From: an uncultured Dysgonomonas sp.
Lineage (GTDB): Bacteria > Bacteroidota > Bacteroidia > Bacteroidales > Dysgonomonadaceae
Assembly: GCF_900079725.1 (NCBI RefSeq)
Contig: NZ_LT599032.1
Span: forward strand, 3,416,855 to 3,480,854
Direction: 5' to 3'
DNA: 64,000 nucleotides
The stretch's first letter is position 1. Every line of letters starts with the position of its first letter. Of the stretch, positions 38,231 through 47,044 are shown one piece after another. The position numbers and the translations under genes were made by a program. The notes under the pieces are model-generated. The model saw only the letters and a list, made by a program, of their open reading frames with translations. It was not told the origin of the DNA and made no database searches.

Positions 38231-39313
38231 TTAAATATATTTTTCTCCATATTTCAGTTTTACGTCAGCAACGAATTGTTTGATGCGTTGCTCCTCTTCT
38301 TTCTTACAGATAAGGAGGACGCCGTCAGCTTCGGCTACGATATATCCGTCTAGTCCTTGTAAAACGGCCAGCTTTCCGGCAGGCAGAGTGACTACGTTTT
38401 CGGAACTATCGAAGAATAGTGTTTCCGCTATTAATGTCGCGTTGGCATTCTCGTCTTTATCTGATATTTCGTATAAAGATCCCCAGGTTCCTAAGTCCGA
38501 CCATCCAAAATCTGCCGCTTGTACATAAACATTGGTGGCTTTCTCCATCACACCGTAATCAATAGATATATTAGGGCAGAATGGAAAGTTTTCATCAATA
38601 AATGCTTTTTCGTTATCAGTTCCAAATGTATCTAATCCCTGGTCGAAACGATTTGTTATTTCAGGTAAATATTGATGAAATGCATTAAGGATTGTGCGAT
38701 TGTTCCAGATGAAAATACCGGAGTTCCAAAGAAATTCGCCGCTTTCGTAGAATACTTTAGCCAATTCTAGATTCGGTTTCTCTGTAAATACTTTTACTTT
38801 AGTTACTCCATCTAATTGTTCTTCACTCATTTGGATATATCCATACCCCGTTTCCGGACGACTCGGGCGGATACCGAGGGTCAGAAGGGTATTATGTTTC
38901 TCAACAAAGGAGAATGCTTTTTGGATAATGGAGAGAAAGTCATCTTCTTTGAGTATCAGATGATCGGAAGGGGCTACAACTATATTCGCATCAGGATTGA
39001 ATGAGTTTATATGATAAGTAGCAAAGGCAATACAGGGAGCCGTGTTTCGGCGCATAGGCTCCAGTAAAATTTGGTTTGAGCCGAGCTCAGGAAGCTCGTC
39101 TAGTACCATTTGTGCATATTCCTTATTTGTTACTATATATATGTTTTCTACTGGTAGAATTTTTCTAAATCGGTCTACAGTCATCTGTAAGAGGGATCGG
39201 CCGGTGCCGAAGAAGTCAAGAAACTGTTTCGGACGAGCCTCTCTGCTGAATGGCCAGAAGCGGCTGCCTATACCACCACTCATTATTACACAATAGTTGT
39301 TTTTATTATCCAT
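38231..39313 (-). CDS. manC: Mannose-1-phosphate guanylyltransferase
   Basis: The 360-aa enzyme makes GDP-mannose from mannose-1-phosphate and GTP for glycan synthesis. The N-terminal nucleotide motif MSGGIGSRFWPFSREARPKQ (about 11-30), VAPSDHLIL and FTEKPNLELAK are characteristic. It lacks the C-terminal isomerase domain of bifunctional enzymes. It heads the manC-ahcY operon behind a TAACTTTG -7 box. Confidence 0.93.
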   Translation of the reverse strand: MDNKNNYCVIMSGGIGSRFWPFSREARPKQFLDFFGTGRSLLQMTVDRFRKILPVENIYIVTNKEYAQMVLDELPELGSNQILLEPMRRNTAPCIAFATYHINSFNPDANIVVAPSDHLILKEDDFLSIIQKAFSFVEKHNTLLTLGIRPSRPETGYGYIQMSEEQLDGVTKVKVFTEKPNLELAKVFYESGEFLWNSGIFIWNNRTILNAFHQYLPEITNRFDQGLDTFGTDNEKAFIDENFPFCPNISIDYGVMEKATNVYVQAADFGWSDLGTWGSLYEISDKDENANATLIAETLFFDSSENVVTLPAGKLAVLQGLDGYIVAEADGVLLICKKEEEQRIKQFVADVKLKYGEKYI

Positions 39314-39330
39314 ACTGATTCTAATTTTTG

Positions 39331-39360
39331 CAAAGTTACATTATACGAATATACAAACAA
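39331..39360 (-). promoter_or_regulatory. manC-ahcY promoter
   Basis: On the minus strand TTG (39358..39360) and TAACTTTG (39331..39338) are separated by 19 bp. Both elements and the spacing fit the Bacteroidetes consensus, 18 bp before the ATG. Confidence 0.6.
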
Positions 39361-39427
39361 AACAAAAGAGAACAATAGCAATGAGAAAAATATACAACTC
39401 TTTTATAAAAAAGTTAACGAAGGGTGT

Positions 39428-39456
39428 TTGATATATGAAAATATTGTGTACTTTTG
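39428..39456 (+). promoter_or_regulatory. tRNA-Leu promoter
   Basis: TTG at about 39428 and TACTTTTG at 39449..39456 lie just upstream of the tRNA, predicting a start within a few bases of its 5' end. Confidence 0.5.
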
Positions 39457-39466
39457 CACCTCACAA

Positions 39467-39550
39467 GCCCAGATGGCGGAATTGGTAGACGCGCTGGTCT
39501 CAAACACCAGTGGATTCACTTCCATGCCGGTTCGATCCCGGCTCTGGGTA
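39467..39550 (+). tRNA. tRNA-Leu (anticodon CAA)
   Basis: The 84-nt cloverleaf has acceptor arms GCCCAGA and TCTGGGT, anticodon loop CTCAAAC (CAA, Leu) and a long variable arm as expected for class II leucine tRNA. The T-arm GGTTCGATCCC is present and the discriminator is A. CCA is not encoded. Confidence 0.96.
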
Positions 39551-39551
39551 C
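39539..39551 (+). repeat. tRNA-Leu 3'-end direct repeat, left copy (candidate attL)
   Basis: CGGCTCTGGGTAC spans the 3' end of tRNA-Leu and is repeated exactly at 40177..40189 in the same orientation, as expected for tRNA-targeting integration. Confidence 0.65.
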
Positions 39552-39557
39552 GGTAAG

Positions 39558-39587
39558 TCCTGATAGATTTTCTATCAGGATTTTTTA
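39558..39587 (+). terminator. Terminator after tRNA-Leu (island copy)
   Basis: TCCTGATAGA and TCTATCAGGA pair, followed by TTTTTTATTT. It overlaps the 3' end of the convergent gene at 39575. Confidence 0.7.
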
Positions 39588-40063
39588 TTTACTAATGGAG
39601 TTATTGTTTGTTGTCTGATTATATGTTTGCTATTATATATATCGGTGTGTTCACATTCAATATCTAAATTATTCCAACCCATTATTTCTAATATTCGCTT
39701 AGCCTTCTTTCTGGCAATGTTCCAATCATTATTGATATCCAATAGTGAGTCATCCCAAAAGTCGGGGTCTTTATCACCGCTACGCTTTTCAAAGAAATCA
39801 TCAAGTAACATTAATTCATCGAAAGCATCTTTGTTTAGCAATTGGTTATCTAAGTATTGATTGTAAGACAATGTAAAATATGATTCAAAATCCAACACCA
39901 TTTCATCTGTTACAATGCCTATTCCAATAACATATCTTTGTCTATCTGCATCACTTGCTATTGTAATGAGGCTTTTTATTAGTTCTCCAAATTTCCATAA
40001 AATTTGGTTTTCTTCTTTATCAAGGTCGGTTTGGCTATAATTATATGTAGGTTCAAATTTCAT
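39575..40063 (-). CDS. Hypothetical protein of a tRNA-Leu mini-island
   Basis: The 162-aa soluble acidic protein has no recognised domain. Features are an N-terminal YNYSQTDLDKEENQILWKF, a central KRSGDKDPDFWDD segment and basic helices near 120. It is the only gene between two copies of the tRNA-Leu 3' end, and its stop lies inside the tRNA terminator. It is therefore probably cargo of a small integrated element. No integrase is visible. Confidence 0.55.
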   Translation of the reverse strand: MKFEPTYNYSQTDLDKEENQILWKFGELIKSLITIASDADRQRYVIGIGIVTDEMVLDFESYFTLSYNQYLDNQLLNKDAFDELMLLDDFFEKRSGDKDPDFWDDSLLDINNDWNIARKKAKRILEIMGWNNLDIECEHTDIYNSKHIIRQQTITPLVNKKS

Positions 40064-40176
40064 AATAAGTATAATTTGGTCAGAAAACCCAAATATAACA
40101 ATTTATGGTTTCGATATTCACTCCCTTAATTCATAAATCAAATCTAAACCTTCAAGAAATTGGCTCGAGAATAGAA

Positions 40177-40189
40177 CGGCTCTGGGTAC
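40177..40189 (+). repeat. tRNA-Leu 3'-end direct repeat, right copy (candidate attR)
   Basis: This is the exact copy of 39539..39551. Immediately downstream is a second, strong intrinsic terminator that probably belonged to tRNA-Leu before the insertion. Confidence 0.65.
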
Positions 40190-40193
40190 TTCG

Positions 40194-40226
40194 GCGGAGA
40201 AAGTTAAAAAACTCTCTCCGCTTTTT
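40194..40226 (+). terminator. Probable ancestral tRNA-Leu terminator
   Basis: GCGGAGA at 40194 pairs with TCTCCGC at 40215, followed by TTTTTG. It now stands about 645 bp from the tRNA because of the mini-island. Confidence 0.7.
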
Positions 40227-40555
40227 GTTTTGTGTCTTGTAATTCGGCTTATTTTACGTATTTAAATCTTATATAGAATTATAAGAATTGGTTCGAGATA
40301 TTTTTATCAAATATGACTTTTGGGGAATATTTGACCTTGTTCAATTATATCTTACCTCCTGGATTTCACATTTCTCATATAATAATCTATATTGTTTATC
40401 AAGTCAATATAGTATGTTCGTTTCGGTTCGATATATCGAGCCTTGGACTTATGAAGAAAACAATAGGAGTGTCTCTTGTTAAAGGTGTATTAAAGTAAGC
40501 CCACAGATTGTAGTGTTGATACTCTATCTATTGTTCTTGTATTAGTTTACGGAGA
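40227..40555. other. Gene-free stretch
   Basis: Only short overlapping frames of about 60 codons without ribosome-binding or family support are present. I see no gene or strong structure. Confidence 0.5.
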
Positions 40556-42220
40556 CTATTTCTTTAATCTGCTGGTTGTCATTTTGTTGGATATTATAAA
40601 CTTATTTCCGGGCGGATTGGGATTTACAATAATATTAACACCAATAGTGGCTGGGGCAGATCTATATGGTTCCTGGTTATAAGGGTATTTATCTCCTTTC
40701 CCTCCCTTTATATTATATCTTATCCTGGCTTCTCCGACGAAATCTGATGTTGGTATAAATGTTACGATTTCGGTGGTTTTATCATATCTCCATATTCCAA
40801 CATCGCTCATTATATATTCAATAATGTCAGATGTGTCGTCATATATCTGAGTTCCATCGTCTAAAACGAACCTGAATGTAGTTCCGTCAATACATTCATA
40901 GCATGGGTCCTGTACTCTGGATATGGTACCTTTGTAACCGATGTCATTCTCCAAAGGGTTGAAAAATACTGTAGTTCCTTGAAATTCGTCAGGTTTAAAG
41001 TCATCATATGCTTCTGCTGCACGCGGTAGTATCAGCCTGAGATTTTTGATGACGTGTTTGTCGTTCTTAGCACCTTCCATAGAAAATGATCCGGTTGCTG
41101 CAGCAAAACCTATTTTTAGGGCTGCAGGTACTGTGGCTATCAACTCTTTCCTTCGGGAAGGCGTTGTGGGATAAGCTTCATCGTCATTATTGTCACCACT
41201 GTCATCATGCCATGCATTTTCGAGATAAATGAACCTTTCCCTATATTCATAGTCATATATAATTGTATCTCTACGGTTTTCATTTTCTATCATGACTGAT
41301 ATGAAAAATCCACCGTTCCCAGTTTCTTTATTAGGGAATAGTTCGATGTATGCCCTGCGGTAGCCGGGATCGGTCTGACGTTCAAATTCATGTCCTCCTT
41401 TGATCGGAAAAGGAATAGTATTTGGACTCAGTTGATTGTATTTTTCAAATGCATAGTTTATAGCATCCGTACCCGAACCTTTTTTTAGCCTGTGGCCGAT
41501 GTTTTGCATTGTACTTTGTGTAACTAATACAGGATAGCCAACATATCCGACTCCCATACCGGGAACTTCCTTACTGTTGTACATCATTGGTGTATAATTC
41601 ATAGCTCCACGCAGGGTGACATCGTTGTCTGTTTGCGGACCAAGTTCGCTCGTTCCGGTCACACCAAAACCGTAAGGGAGACCATTTACTCTGGCCTCAC
41701 CCTGATAAAACATTTTTTTGAAGTTGCCGAATGAGTCAAAGGCTATTCCCAGATATGCAGCATTGGATCCTATGGCACGCTTGAGGCTGTGCTCGGGATG
41801 TTTATTTGCACTTCGGTTATATGTATATCCTATCCCTGCGCCCGGAGCACCGATATAAGGGGTTTTCGATGCATCAAAAAAGAATACGGACAGGCCGTCA
41901 CCTCCGGTGCCATCGTATGTCATATACTCGAAAGAGATAAAAAGACCTGCACTTGCGTCGAATTGATGGTTATCCAGATACATAGCCCCGAATTTGTCGA
42001 ACTCGGCAGGGGTGAGTACCGCTCCTTTATTGCTGAATATAACGCTGTTTTGATCCGGTTTGGGTATTTCTATACCTGTAGGCTTGGTGGCGCTGAGGAA
42101 AGATTCGAAATATGGATAATCTCCGGATATTTGTGCTGGTAGATGTATAATGAATAACAGAAAAAATAGGAAGGTAAGTCCTAAGGGCTTTGCAGGGAGA
42201 TAATGTGGGGTATTTTTCAT
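40556..42220 (-). CDS. Exported lectin-like protein
   Basis: The 554-aa protein has a signal peptide (LGLTFLFFLLFIIHLPAQ) and a large domain resembling bacterial L-type (legume-like) lectins. The clues are SAGLFISFEYMTYDGTGGDGLSVFFFDAS, IGYTYNRSANKHPEHS, AYLGIAFDSFGNF, and later GFAAATGSFSMEGAKNDKHVIKNL. A C-terminal cadherin/Ig-like domain (about 420-535) follows, with TSDFVGEARIRYNIKGGKG. It is probably a surface glycan-binding protein. It lies 22 bp downstream of the 'QVTIG' protein gene, likely in one operon. Confidence 0.75.
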   Translation of the reverse strand: MKNTPHYLPAKPLGLTFLFFLLFIIHLPAQISGDYPYFESFLSATKPTGIEIPKPDQNSVIFSNKGAVLTPAEFDKFGAMYLDNHQFDASAGLFISFEYMTYDGTGGDGLSVFFFDASKTPYIGAPGAGIGYTYNRSANKHPEHSLKRAIGSNAAYLGIAFDSFGNFKKMFYQGEARVNGLPYGFGVTGTSELGPQTDNDVTLRGAMNYTPMMYNSKEVPGMGVGYVGYPVLVTQSTMQNIGHRLKKGSGTDAINYAFEKYNQLSPNTIPFPIKGGHEFERQTDPGYRRAYIELFPNKETGNGGFFISVMIENENRRDTIIYDYEYRERFIYLENAWHDDSGDNNDDEAYPTTPSRRKELIATVPAALKIGFAAATGSFSMEGAKNDKHVIKNLRLILPRAAEAYDDFKPDEFQGTTVFFNPLENDIGYKGTISRVQDPCYECIDGTTFRFVLDDGTQIYDDTSDIIEYIMSDVGIWRYDKTTEIVTFIPTSDFVGEARIRYNIKGGKGDKYPYNQEPYRSAPATIGVNIIVNPNPPGNKFIISNKMTTSRLKK

Positions 42221-42242
42221 AAGGGCATTTTATTGGAAGAGA

Positions 42243-42920
42243 TTATTTCGTAACAAAGACGATATTTATATAAGAGCAGCAAACATCGGAGGGAAGCGGG
42301 TCTTTCAATATGTATATCATTTCTCCGGTTTCATCTACGGTTACGCTTTGGAATATGTCTTCATCATAATCTGTGATGTAATAATCGAGATCTTCGGCCT
42401 CCAAATAATAGGGTATAGGTTTGTTTGTACTAGATGCTTTTGGATTTGAAAATTGTTGTACATACCTTGTATGTAGATTGATTGGTAGAGGGTTTTGGCT
42501 TAAATCGATTTGTATAGACGGCATATAAAAGAAATTGACTTCTTTTCTCAATCCTGCTTTTTCCCATTTGACTCCATCCCAAACATATATGCCGGCTTCG
42601 ACACTCGTTGTGCCGATATTATATACAGATAGTCCTTTGTGTTTTAGCTTTTCTTCTTCGGTATCAAGTCCTGCTATTTCCGTGAATATACCAAGGGTCA
42701 GAAGGTCTGATATCGATACGCGTGGCATGAGCAATCCTCCTCCATCAGATGAGTTCTGTCCCGATCCTCCATTTTTAGTTTTGAGATCTAGTAGAGCCGC
42801 TTTCTCGGGGACAATGCCTGATCCTATTGTGACTTGTGCAAAAGTTGTTATTATATAAAATGTAAATATAATGAGGAGTAGTAACCTTTTTTTCATTTCC
42901 AACTTCTTTTTATTTAGCAT
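42243..42920 (-). CDS. Exported protein with N-terminal 'QVTIG' module
   Basis: The 225-aa protein has a signal peptide (RLLLLIIFTFYIITTFAQ) followed by VTIGSGIVPEKAALLDLKTK and GGGLLMPRVSISDL, the module shared with the FISUMP N-terminus and the protein at 50051. YVWDGVKWEKAG then recalls the 'WNG..W' stretch of those proteins. The translation start may be the ATG at 42896, closer to the signal peptide. The gene precedes the lectin gene in the same operon. Function unknown; probably surface-exposed. Confidence 0.7.
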   Translation of the reverse strand: MLNKKKLEMKKRLLLLIIFTFYIITTFAQVTIGSGIVPEKAALLDLKTKNGGSGQNSSDGGGLLMPRVSISDLLTLGIFTEIAGLDTEEEKLKHKGLSVYNIGTTSVEAGIYVWDGVKWEKAGLRKEVNFFYMPSIQIDLSQNPLPINLHTRYVQQFSNPKASSTNKPIPYYLEAEDLDYYITDYDEDIFQSVTVDETGEMIYILKDPLPSDVCCSYINIVFVTK

Positions 42921-43284
42921 TGTTTTAGTCAGTACAAACTTATCTTTAATTATATACAGATAAAAATCAATTTTTGCAGCTGTTTATGCTTCCGGATAAA
43001 AGGATGCGCATAATATGCTAATATTCATCAAAAGAATTATTAATGATTACAATATTCGCTTATCTCTAATATTATTTCTCAATTATTGCTGGTAAATAAG
43101 GGTTGATATCACGATTTGTTTATTAGATATCCTTTTGTTGTGGAACCTAGGATGTTTTTGTGGTTTAAATAAAATTAACACAATTGAATCCTGATTTATA
43201 TCTTGTTTTTCTTATCTATGTAAACTACTTCGCCCGATATATCGACTCTTGCAGGTTTTTAAGGAAAAAATAATATTAATGCCT

Positions 43285-44268
43285 ATGTATGAAAAAGATT
43301 TGCACGAGAAGTTTGTAAGTTATCTACATGTATGTTATCCCCGGAAAAGAGAATTGATTTCTTTACTGACGGATATTTTAATATTGGAGAGAGAGTCCGT
43401 ATCCCGACGGCTGAATGGGAAGGTGTTATTTACTGTAAATGAGATTGGGAAGATCGCTAGATGTCTTAATGTGTCGATAGATCGTTTATTAGAGAAGAAT
43501 CAAAATCCGCCATTGTTTCCATTGAATCTGATAATGCCATTAAGATTAGAATCGATAGATGTTCTGATCGAACAGATTGATAAGAATAAGGAGAAACTGA
43601 AATGTGTAGAAGAATACCCCTTTGAGGTAGGGCATATATTTGATTCATTACCAGTAGAATATTTTATGTCATATACTTATTTGTGTAAATTTATGTATTT
43701 CAAATGGGCATATTTTTTTGTTGGAAATAACTCTTTCAAAGACTATAATACTTGGCGGGTACCACTGCAAATTTATGATTATCATGACGAACTGATAAAG
43801 TGTTGGAACAATTATGATGCTATATTTTATATATGGGATAATCCGGTTATTTGGAATCTGGTGGGAGAAATAAATTTATTTTATAAAATGCGGATTCTGA
43901 ATGAAAAAGATGTTGCTTTGATAAAAAAAGATTTACATGATTTATTAGATGACGTAGAAACGCGTACAAAAGAAACGGGGAATGGAAAAGATATTTCAAA
44001 AAAAAATGCAGATCTATATATTTCGAGTGTTAATATAGGGGTTACATGTATTTATTTTCAATCTCCAGAAATTTCTTTTATACATTATAAGCCTCCTTTT
44101 GCTTTACCTGCATTATATAAGGATGCAGAAAGTTTTAATCTCATATATGATTGGATAAATTCCATGAAAAGGGTATCAACTTTAGTATCCGGAAGTGGAG
44201 CCGTAGAGAGACGTATCTTCTTTGATAAACAACATGAAATCGTAGAAAAAGAATTATCTTTGAAATAA
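43285..44268 (+). CDS. HTH protein of a five-member paralogous family, divergent member E
   Basis: About 328 aa from ATG 43285; the frame opens at TTG 43249 and ATG 43279 is also possible. Alignment with the four paralogues on the other strand supports 43285. Shared features are an N-terminal HTH with LERESVSRRLNGKVLFTVNEIGKIA, a helical middle with FKWAYFF and INLFYKMRILNEKDVALIKKDLHDLL, and a terminal WINSMKRVSTLVSGS. It is clearly more divergent than the others and is transcribed towards them. Function unknown; probably DNA-binding regulation. Confidence 0.65.
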   Translation: MYEKDLHEKFVSYLHVCYPRKRELISLLTDILILERESVSRRLNGKVLFTVNEIGKIARCLNVSIDRLLEKNQNPPLFPLNLIMPLRLESIDVLIEQIDKNKEKLKCVEEYPFEVGHIFDSLPVEYFMSYTYLCKFMYFKWAYFFVGNNSFKDYNTWRVPLQIYDYHDELIKCWNNYDAIFYIWDNPVIWNLVGEINLFYKMRILNEKDVALIKKDLHDLLDDVETRTKETGNGKDISKKNADLYISSVNIGVTCIYFQSPEISFIHYKPPFALPALYKDAESFNLIYDWINSMKRVSTLVSGSGAVERRIFFDKQHEIVEKELSLK

Positions 44269-44276
44269 TTTCCAAA

Positions 44277-44307
44277 AACGGAGGCCTCCAGTCAGGTAGC
44301 CTCCGTT
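44277..44307 (-). terminator. Bidirectional terminator between HTH paralogues E and A
   Basis: AACGGAGGC at 44277 pairs with GCCTCCGTT at 44299. On the minus strand a TTTTTGG run follows, so it mainly serves paralogue A, 29 bp after its stop. Confidence 0.75.
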
Positions 44308-44335
44308 CTATCTATTCTTAAAAGATTGAAAGAAA

Positions 44336-45292
44336 TTAAAGTTTATCTAAATGGTTATATTGCTGATTTAAGAAATCTGCTTGCATCTTTTGATTAGAGA
44401 GGGTGATCAATGTAGAATATTTTTTTAATGATTCTATCCATTCTCTTTGCATAACACACATTTGTTTGTCTGTTGTTTCAAAGGCGCTGTCGGAATGAAT
44501 CCAGAACGAGACGGATTCATTATCATCGTATTGCAGATAGGAAGAGTTGGAGTTGATGTCGATAGAGGACAAATACACATTCCACTTTGCGCCCGTAGAG
44601 CTTTGCCCTGTACTTAGAATCATCTGGAAATTATCCAGCATGTTTTGTAGCTCTCCTTTGATCAATGAAATTTCATAATCATTAATAAGTCCCCTGTCTT
44701 GGTAATACTTGATTTCTTGAATTGTATTGGATAGGATATTTTCATCTGCGATGATGCTTTTATCCAGTCTTTGCTGGTAAAAGGCGGCTCTATGTGCCAT
44801 ATTAATAGTTTCTTCCGGAACTTCCAGGTCACAATAGTAATAGTTTAGGGATACTTCATCGAACTGGTGTATCCATTTGTAATATATAAACTTTAGCAAA
44901 TGTTCGGAATGTAGATAGAATGTCCCGAGTAAGCGATTTAGAGCTAGTCCGGTATGGCTTCTTTCTGAATTGTAAACTTCTGCCATCCTATTGCAAAAAG
45001 CATGTAGCATATTATTAAAACTTACTTCGGCAGGGGCAGATCTTTCTCTGAAGAGATTGAAGATCGCTCTATAGTTGTCGTATTCGCAATGAATGTCGTC
45101 AAGTGAGAAATTTAATTCCGTTGATAATTTGAGAATTTCGTCGAGGGAAAAATCTATCTGGCCGTTCAATCGTCGATAAACAGACTCTCGGCCCAAATCT
45201 AAAACATCGGTTAAGTAATTAACCGGCTTTACATTGCTGGATATATTTTCAAGAATTCTTTTTGTTAAAATTTCTTTTAGCTTATTGTCCAT
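44336..45292 (-). CDS. HTH protein of the paralogous family, member A
   Basis: The 318-aa protein has a HTH at about 23-68 (VLDLGRESVYRRLNGQIDFS, then LDEILKLSTELNFSLDDI), resembling BetR/XRE-like repressors. A long helical region follows with FIYYKWIHQF and IQEIKYYQDRGLINDYEISL. A conserved C-terminal part has VYLSSIDINSNSSYLQYDDN and SLKKYSTLITLSNQKMQADF. It is closest to member C and is the second gene of the B-A cassette (22 bp after B). No ligand domain is recognised; the layout recalls Rgg-like peptide-binding regulators of Firmicutes without proof of homology. Confidence 0.7.
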   Translation of the reverse strand: MDNKLKEILTKRILENISSNVKPVNYLTDVLDLGRESVYRRLNGQIDFSLDEILKLSTELNFSLDDIHCEYDNYRAIFNLFRERSAPAEVSFNNMLHAFCNRMAEVYNSERSHTGLALNRLLGTFYLHSEHLLKFIYYKWIHQFDEVSLNYYYCDLEVPEETINMAHRAAFYQQRLDKSIIADENILSNTIQEIKYYQDRGLINDYEISLIKGELQNMLDNFQMILSTGQSSTGAKWNVYLSSIDINSNSSYLQYDDNESVSFWIHSDSAFETTDKQMCVMQREWIESLKKYSTLITLSNQKMQADFLNQQYNHLDKL

Positions 45293-45314
45293 TTTTTTCT
45301 TTCGCTTAACTATT

Positions 45315-46277
45315 TCATTCTGATAATTTTTCTAACTGAGCCAAATGTTCATTGTATAGTTCTGCCTGCATTTTCTGGTTAGAATGTGAAATTAATATAG
45401 AGTATTTTTTTAATGATTCCAGCCAGTCTTTCTGCAACTCGCATAGTTTAGGATCTGATGTATATACACAACTATTGGAATGCATCCAATAATATGATAA
45501 AAATTTATTGTCATAAGAGATGTAGGACGTATTGTTCTCTACATTCAGTGAGGAAAGATATATCTCATATTGATTCTTTCTTTGCGAGATGCCATATGGT
45601 GAGAATCGGAAAAAGCTTTCAACAAAAGTCTTTAATTCGCTTTTTAGTACTAGGGTCTCGTCGTATGATATAAGTCCTCTCTCCTGATAATACTTAATTT
45701 CTTTAATTGTATTATTGAGAAAGTTTCTATCAGTAATCAGTACAATATTTGGTGCGGTTGAATAAGAGATGGCTCTATTCTTTAAATTAGTAATTTCTTC
45801 AGTAATATTCAGATCAGAGAAATAAAAATTTAGAGGGGTATTCCCAAACTGATGTAGCCATTTATAATAGCAGAACTTAAATAGGTTATCAAATGCCCAG
45901 GTAAACACAGCTAAAATGCAATTAGTAGACATGATGATTTGATTACTTTCGGCCTTGTATATCGACTCCATTGTGTCACAATGATCTTTGAGCGTGGATA
46001 CAAAACCATTTTCATTCCCTATAAGCTTGTTATTTTGTAAGTTAAAAGCTGATCTGTTGTCTCCGAAACCTTTAAACAATTCGTCCATCGAAAAGTCTAA
46101 ATTTGCCGCAAGGCACAACATTTCTTCGAACGAAAAAGGAATCGTTCCTTTCAGGCGCCGGTAAACAGACTCTTTGCTAAGGCCTAAGACATTTGTTATA
46201 TAATCAGCAGGTTTTATGCCAGAAGGTATTTTTCTTAATAGCTTATGGGATACAGCTGATTTGGTATTATTTTTCAT
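45315..46277 (-). CDS. HTH protein of the paralogous family, member B
   Basis: The 320-aa protein has the same layout as A: HTH VLGLSKESVYRRLKGTIPFS (then FEEMLCLAANLDFSMDEL), FCYYKWLHQF, IKEIKYYQERGLISYDETL, and the tail SLKKYSILISHSNQKMQAEL. It is closest to member D and starts the B-A cassette. A TAGCTTTG -7 box lies 150 bp upstream, in a context (CAAAG-TATATTAA) shared with the promoter of D. Confidence 0.7.
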   Translation of the reverse strand: MKNNTKSAVSHKLLRKIPSGIKPADYITNVLGLSKESVYRRLKGTIPFSFEEMLCLAANLDFSMDELFKGFGDNRSAFNLQNNKLIGNENGFVSTLKDHCDTMESIYKAESNQIIMSTNCILAVFTWAFDNLFKFCYYKWLHQFGNTPLNFYFSDLNITEEITNLKNRAISYSTAPNIVLITDRNFLNNTIKEIKYYQERGLISYDETLVLKSELKTFVESFFRFSPYGISQRKNQYEIYLSSLNVENNTSYISYDNKFLSYYWMHSNSCVYTSDPKLCELQKDWLESLKKYSILISHSNQKMQAELYNEHLAQLEKLSE

Positions 46278-46426
46278 AATAAATTATCTACACGTTGCTT
46301 TTATATCAGTTATATATCTAAGGAATAATGCGTTAATTGTAAAGTTTAATAAAGATATATATCGGTTTTTAGTTTTATAATGTATTAATGTTACTTGTAT
46401 TCTTCTCTGGCTTAAATGAAAAGCCA

Positions 46427-46434
46427 CAAAGCTA
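46427..46434 (-). promoter_or_regulatory. -7 box of the B-A cassette
   Basis: The minus strand reads TAGCTTTG. The local sequence CAAAGCTATATTAA closely matches that around the D-C promoter box, indicating that the promoter region was duplicated with the cassette. Confidence 0.4.
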
Positions 46435-46749
46435 TATTAATAACAGGTTTCTGAACAAATTATGCATCCGGATGTACTTCGAAATACATACCTGTTTTAT
46501 TTGTTGAGACAACAAAAGAGTATTATATGAGCTTTGCCTTTATTCTATCTTTGATAATGATGTCGGTGACCACATCAATTTTATATCAAAAGTAAGCTAA
46601 TATGGATTTATTTTTTACAATATATGTCCCGTAAAAGTTGCATATAGGTGTTTTTGTTTAAATATAATGTGGCATTTATGTCATATTATCTAATAAATAG
46701 TTTTTCGGTATCATTTTGAGGTGTGGTAAAGTCTTATTTTATGATGAAA

Positions 46750-46811
46750 TGTACAATATTTGTTATGTGTTACGATTGATTGTACACATATCCTTTGTTT
46801 GGATATATTTG
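46750..46811 (+). promoter_or_regulatory. Promoter with operator-like inverted repeat ahead of a small ORF
   Basis: TGTACAAT (46750..46757) and ATTGTACA (46779..46786) form a perfect inverted repeat with 21 bp between. The right half contains the -33 TTG (46780..46782), 21 bp upstream of the -7 box TATATTTG (46804..46811). A regulator bound here would control the promoter directly. Confidence 0.5.
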
Positions 46812-46825
46812 TATTGTTAATATAA

Positions 46826-46906
46826 ATGTGGAGGAAAAAACAAAGACCAAAATTGCAAAATTGCCCTGCGATTTGGTGTAAAATGAAATCGGCATTAATA
46901 TATTAA
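46826..46906 (+). CDS. Candidate 26-aa cationic peptide
   Basis: A 26-codon frame starts at ATG 46826, about 8 nt after the predicted transcription start, and stops at TAA 46904. A hairpin follows directly. The peptide begins MWRKKQRPKL, contains two Cys and two Trp, and is strongly basic. These residues are unusual for chance frames in AT-rich DNA. It has no signal peptide and no Shine-Dalgarno site is obvious, so it could also be a non-coding RNA. It sits alone between the two HTH cassettes, which makes a regulatory link plausible but unproven. Confidence 0.25.
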   Translation: MWRKKQRPKLQNCPAIWCKMKSALIY

Positions 46907-46907
46907 T

Positions 46908-46937
46908 AAGTATATTATAACAGGGAATAATATACTT
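46908..46937 (+). terminator. Hairpin after the small ORF
   Basis: AAGTATATTAT and ATAATATACTT form an 11-bp perfect stem with an 8-nt loop. No T-run follows, so it is only a possible terminator. Confidence 0.35.
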
Positions 46938-47044
46938 GTTATTCACGGCCGGGATAAGAACGGCGGATTTAGATTCGGATTGTTTTAAAGACGATTTTAG
47001 AGGTGTGAATATCTGTAAGGGGAAAGTAGAGCCGGTTTGTGGCC

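Noticed and set aside
40288..40498. Two overlapping frames of about 60 codons after the tRNA-Leu mini-island
   Set aside because: There is no ribosome-binding or promoter support and no recognisable protein; the composition is as expected by chance in AT-rich DNA.
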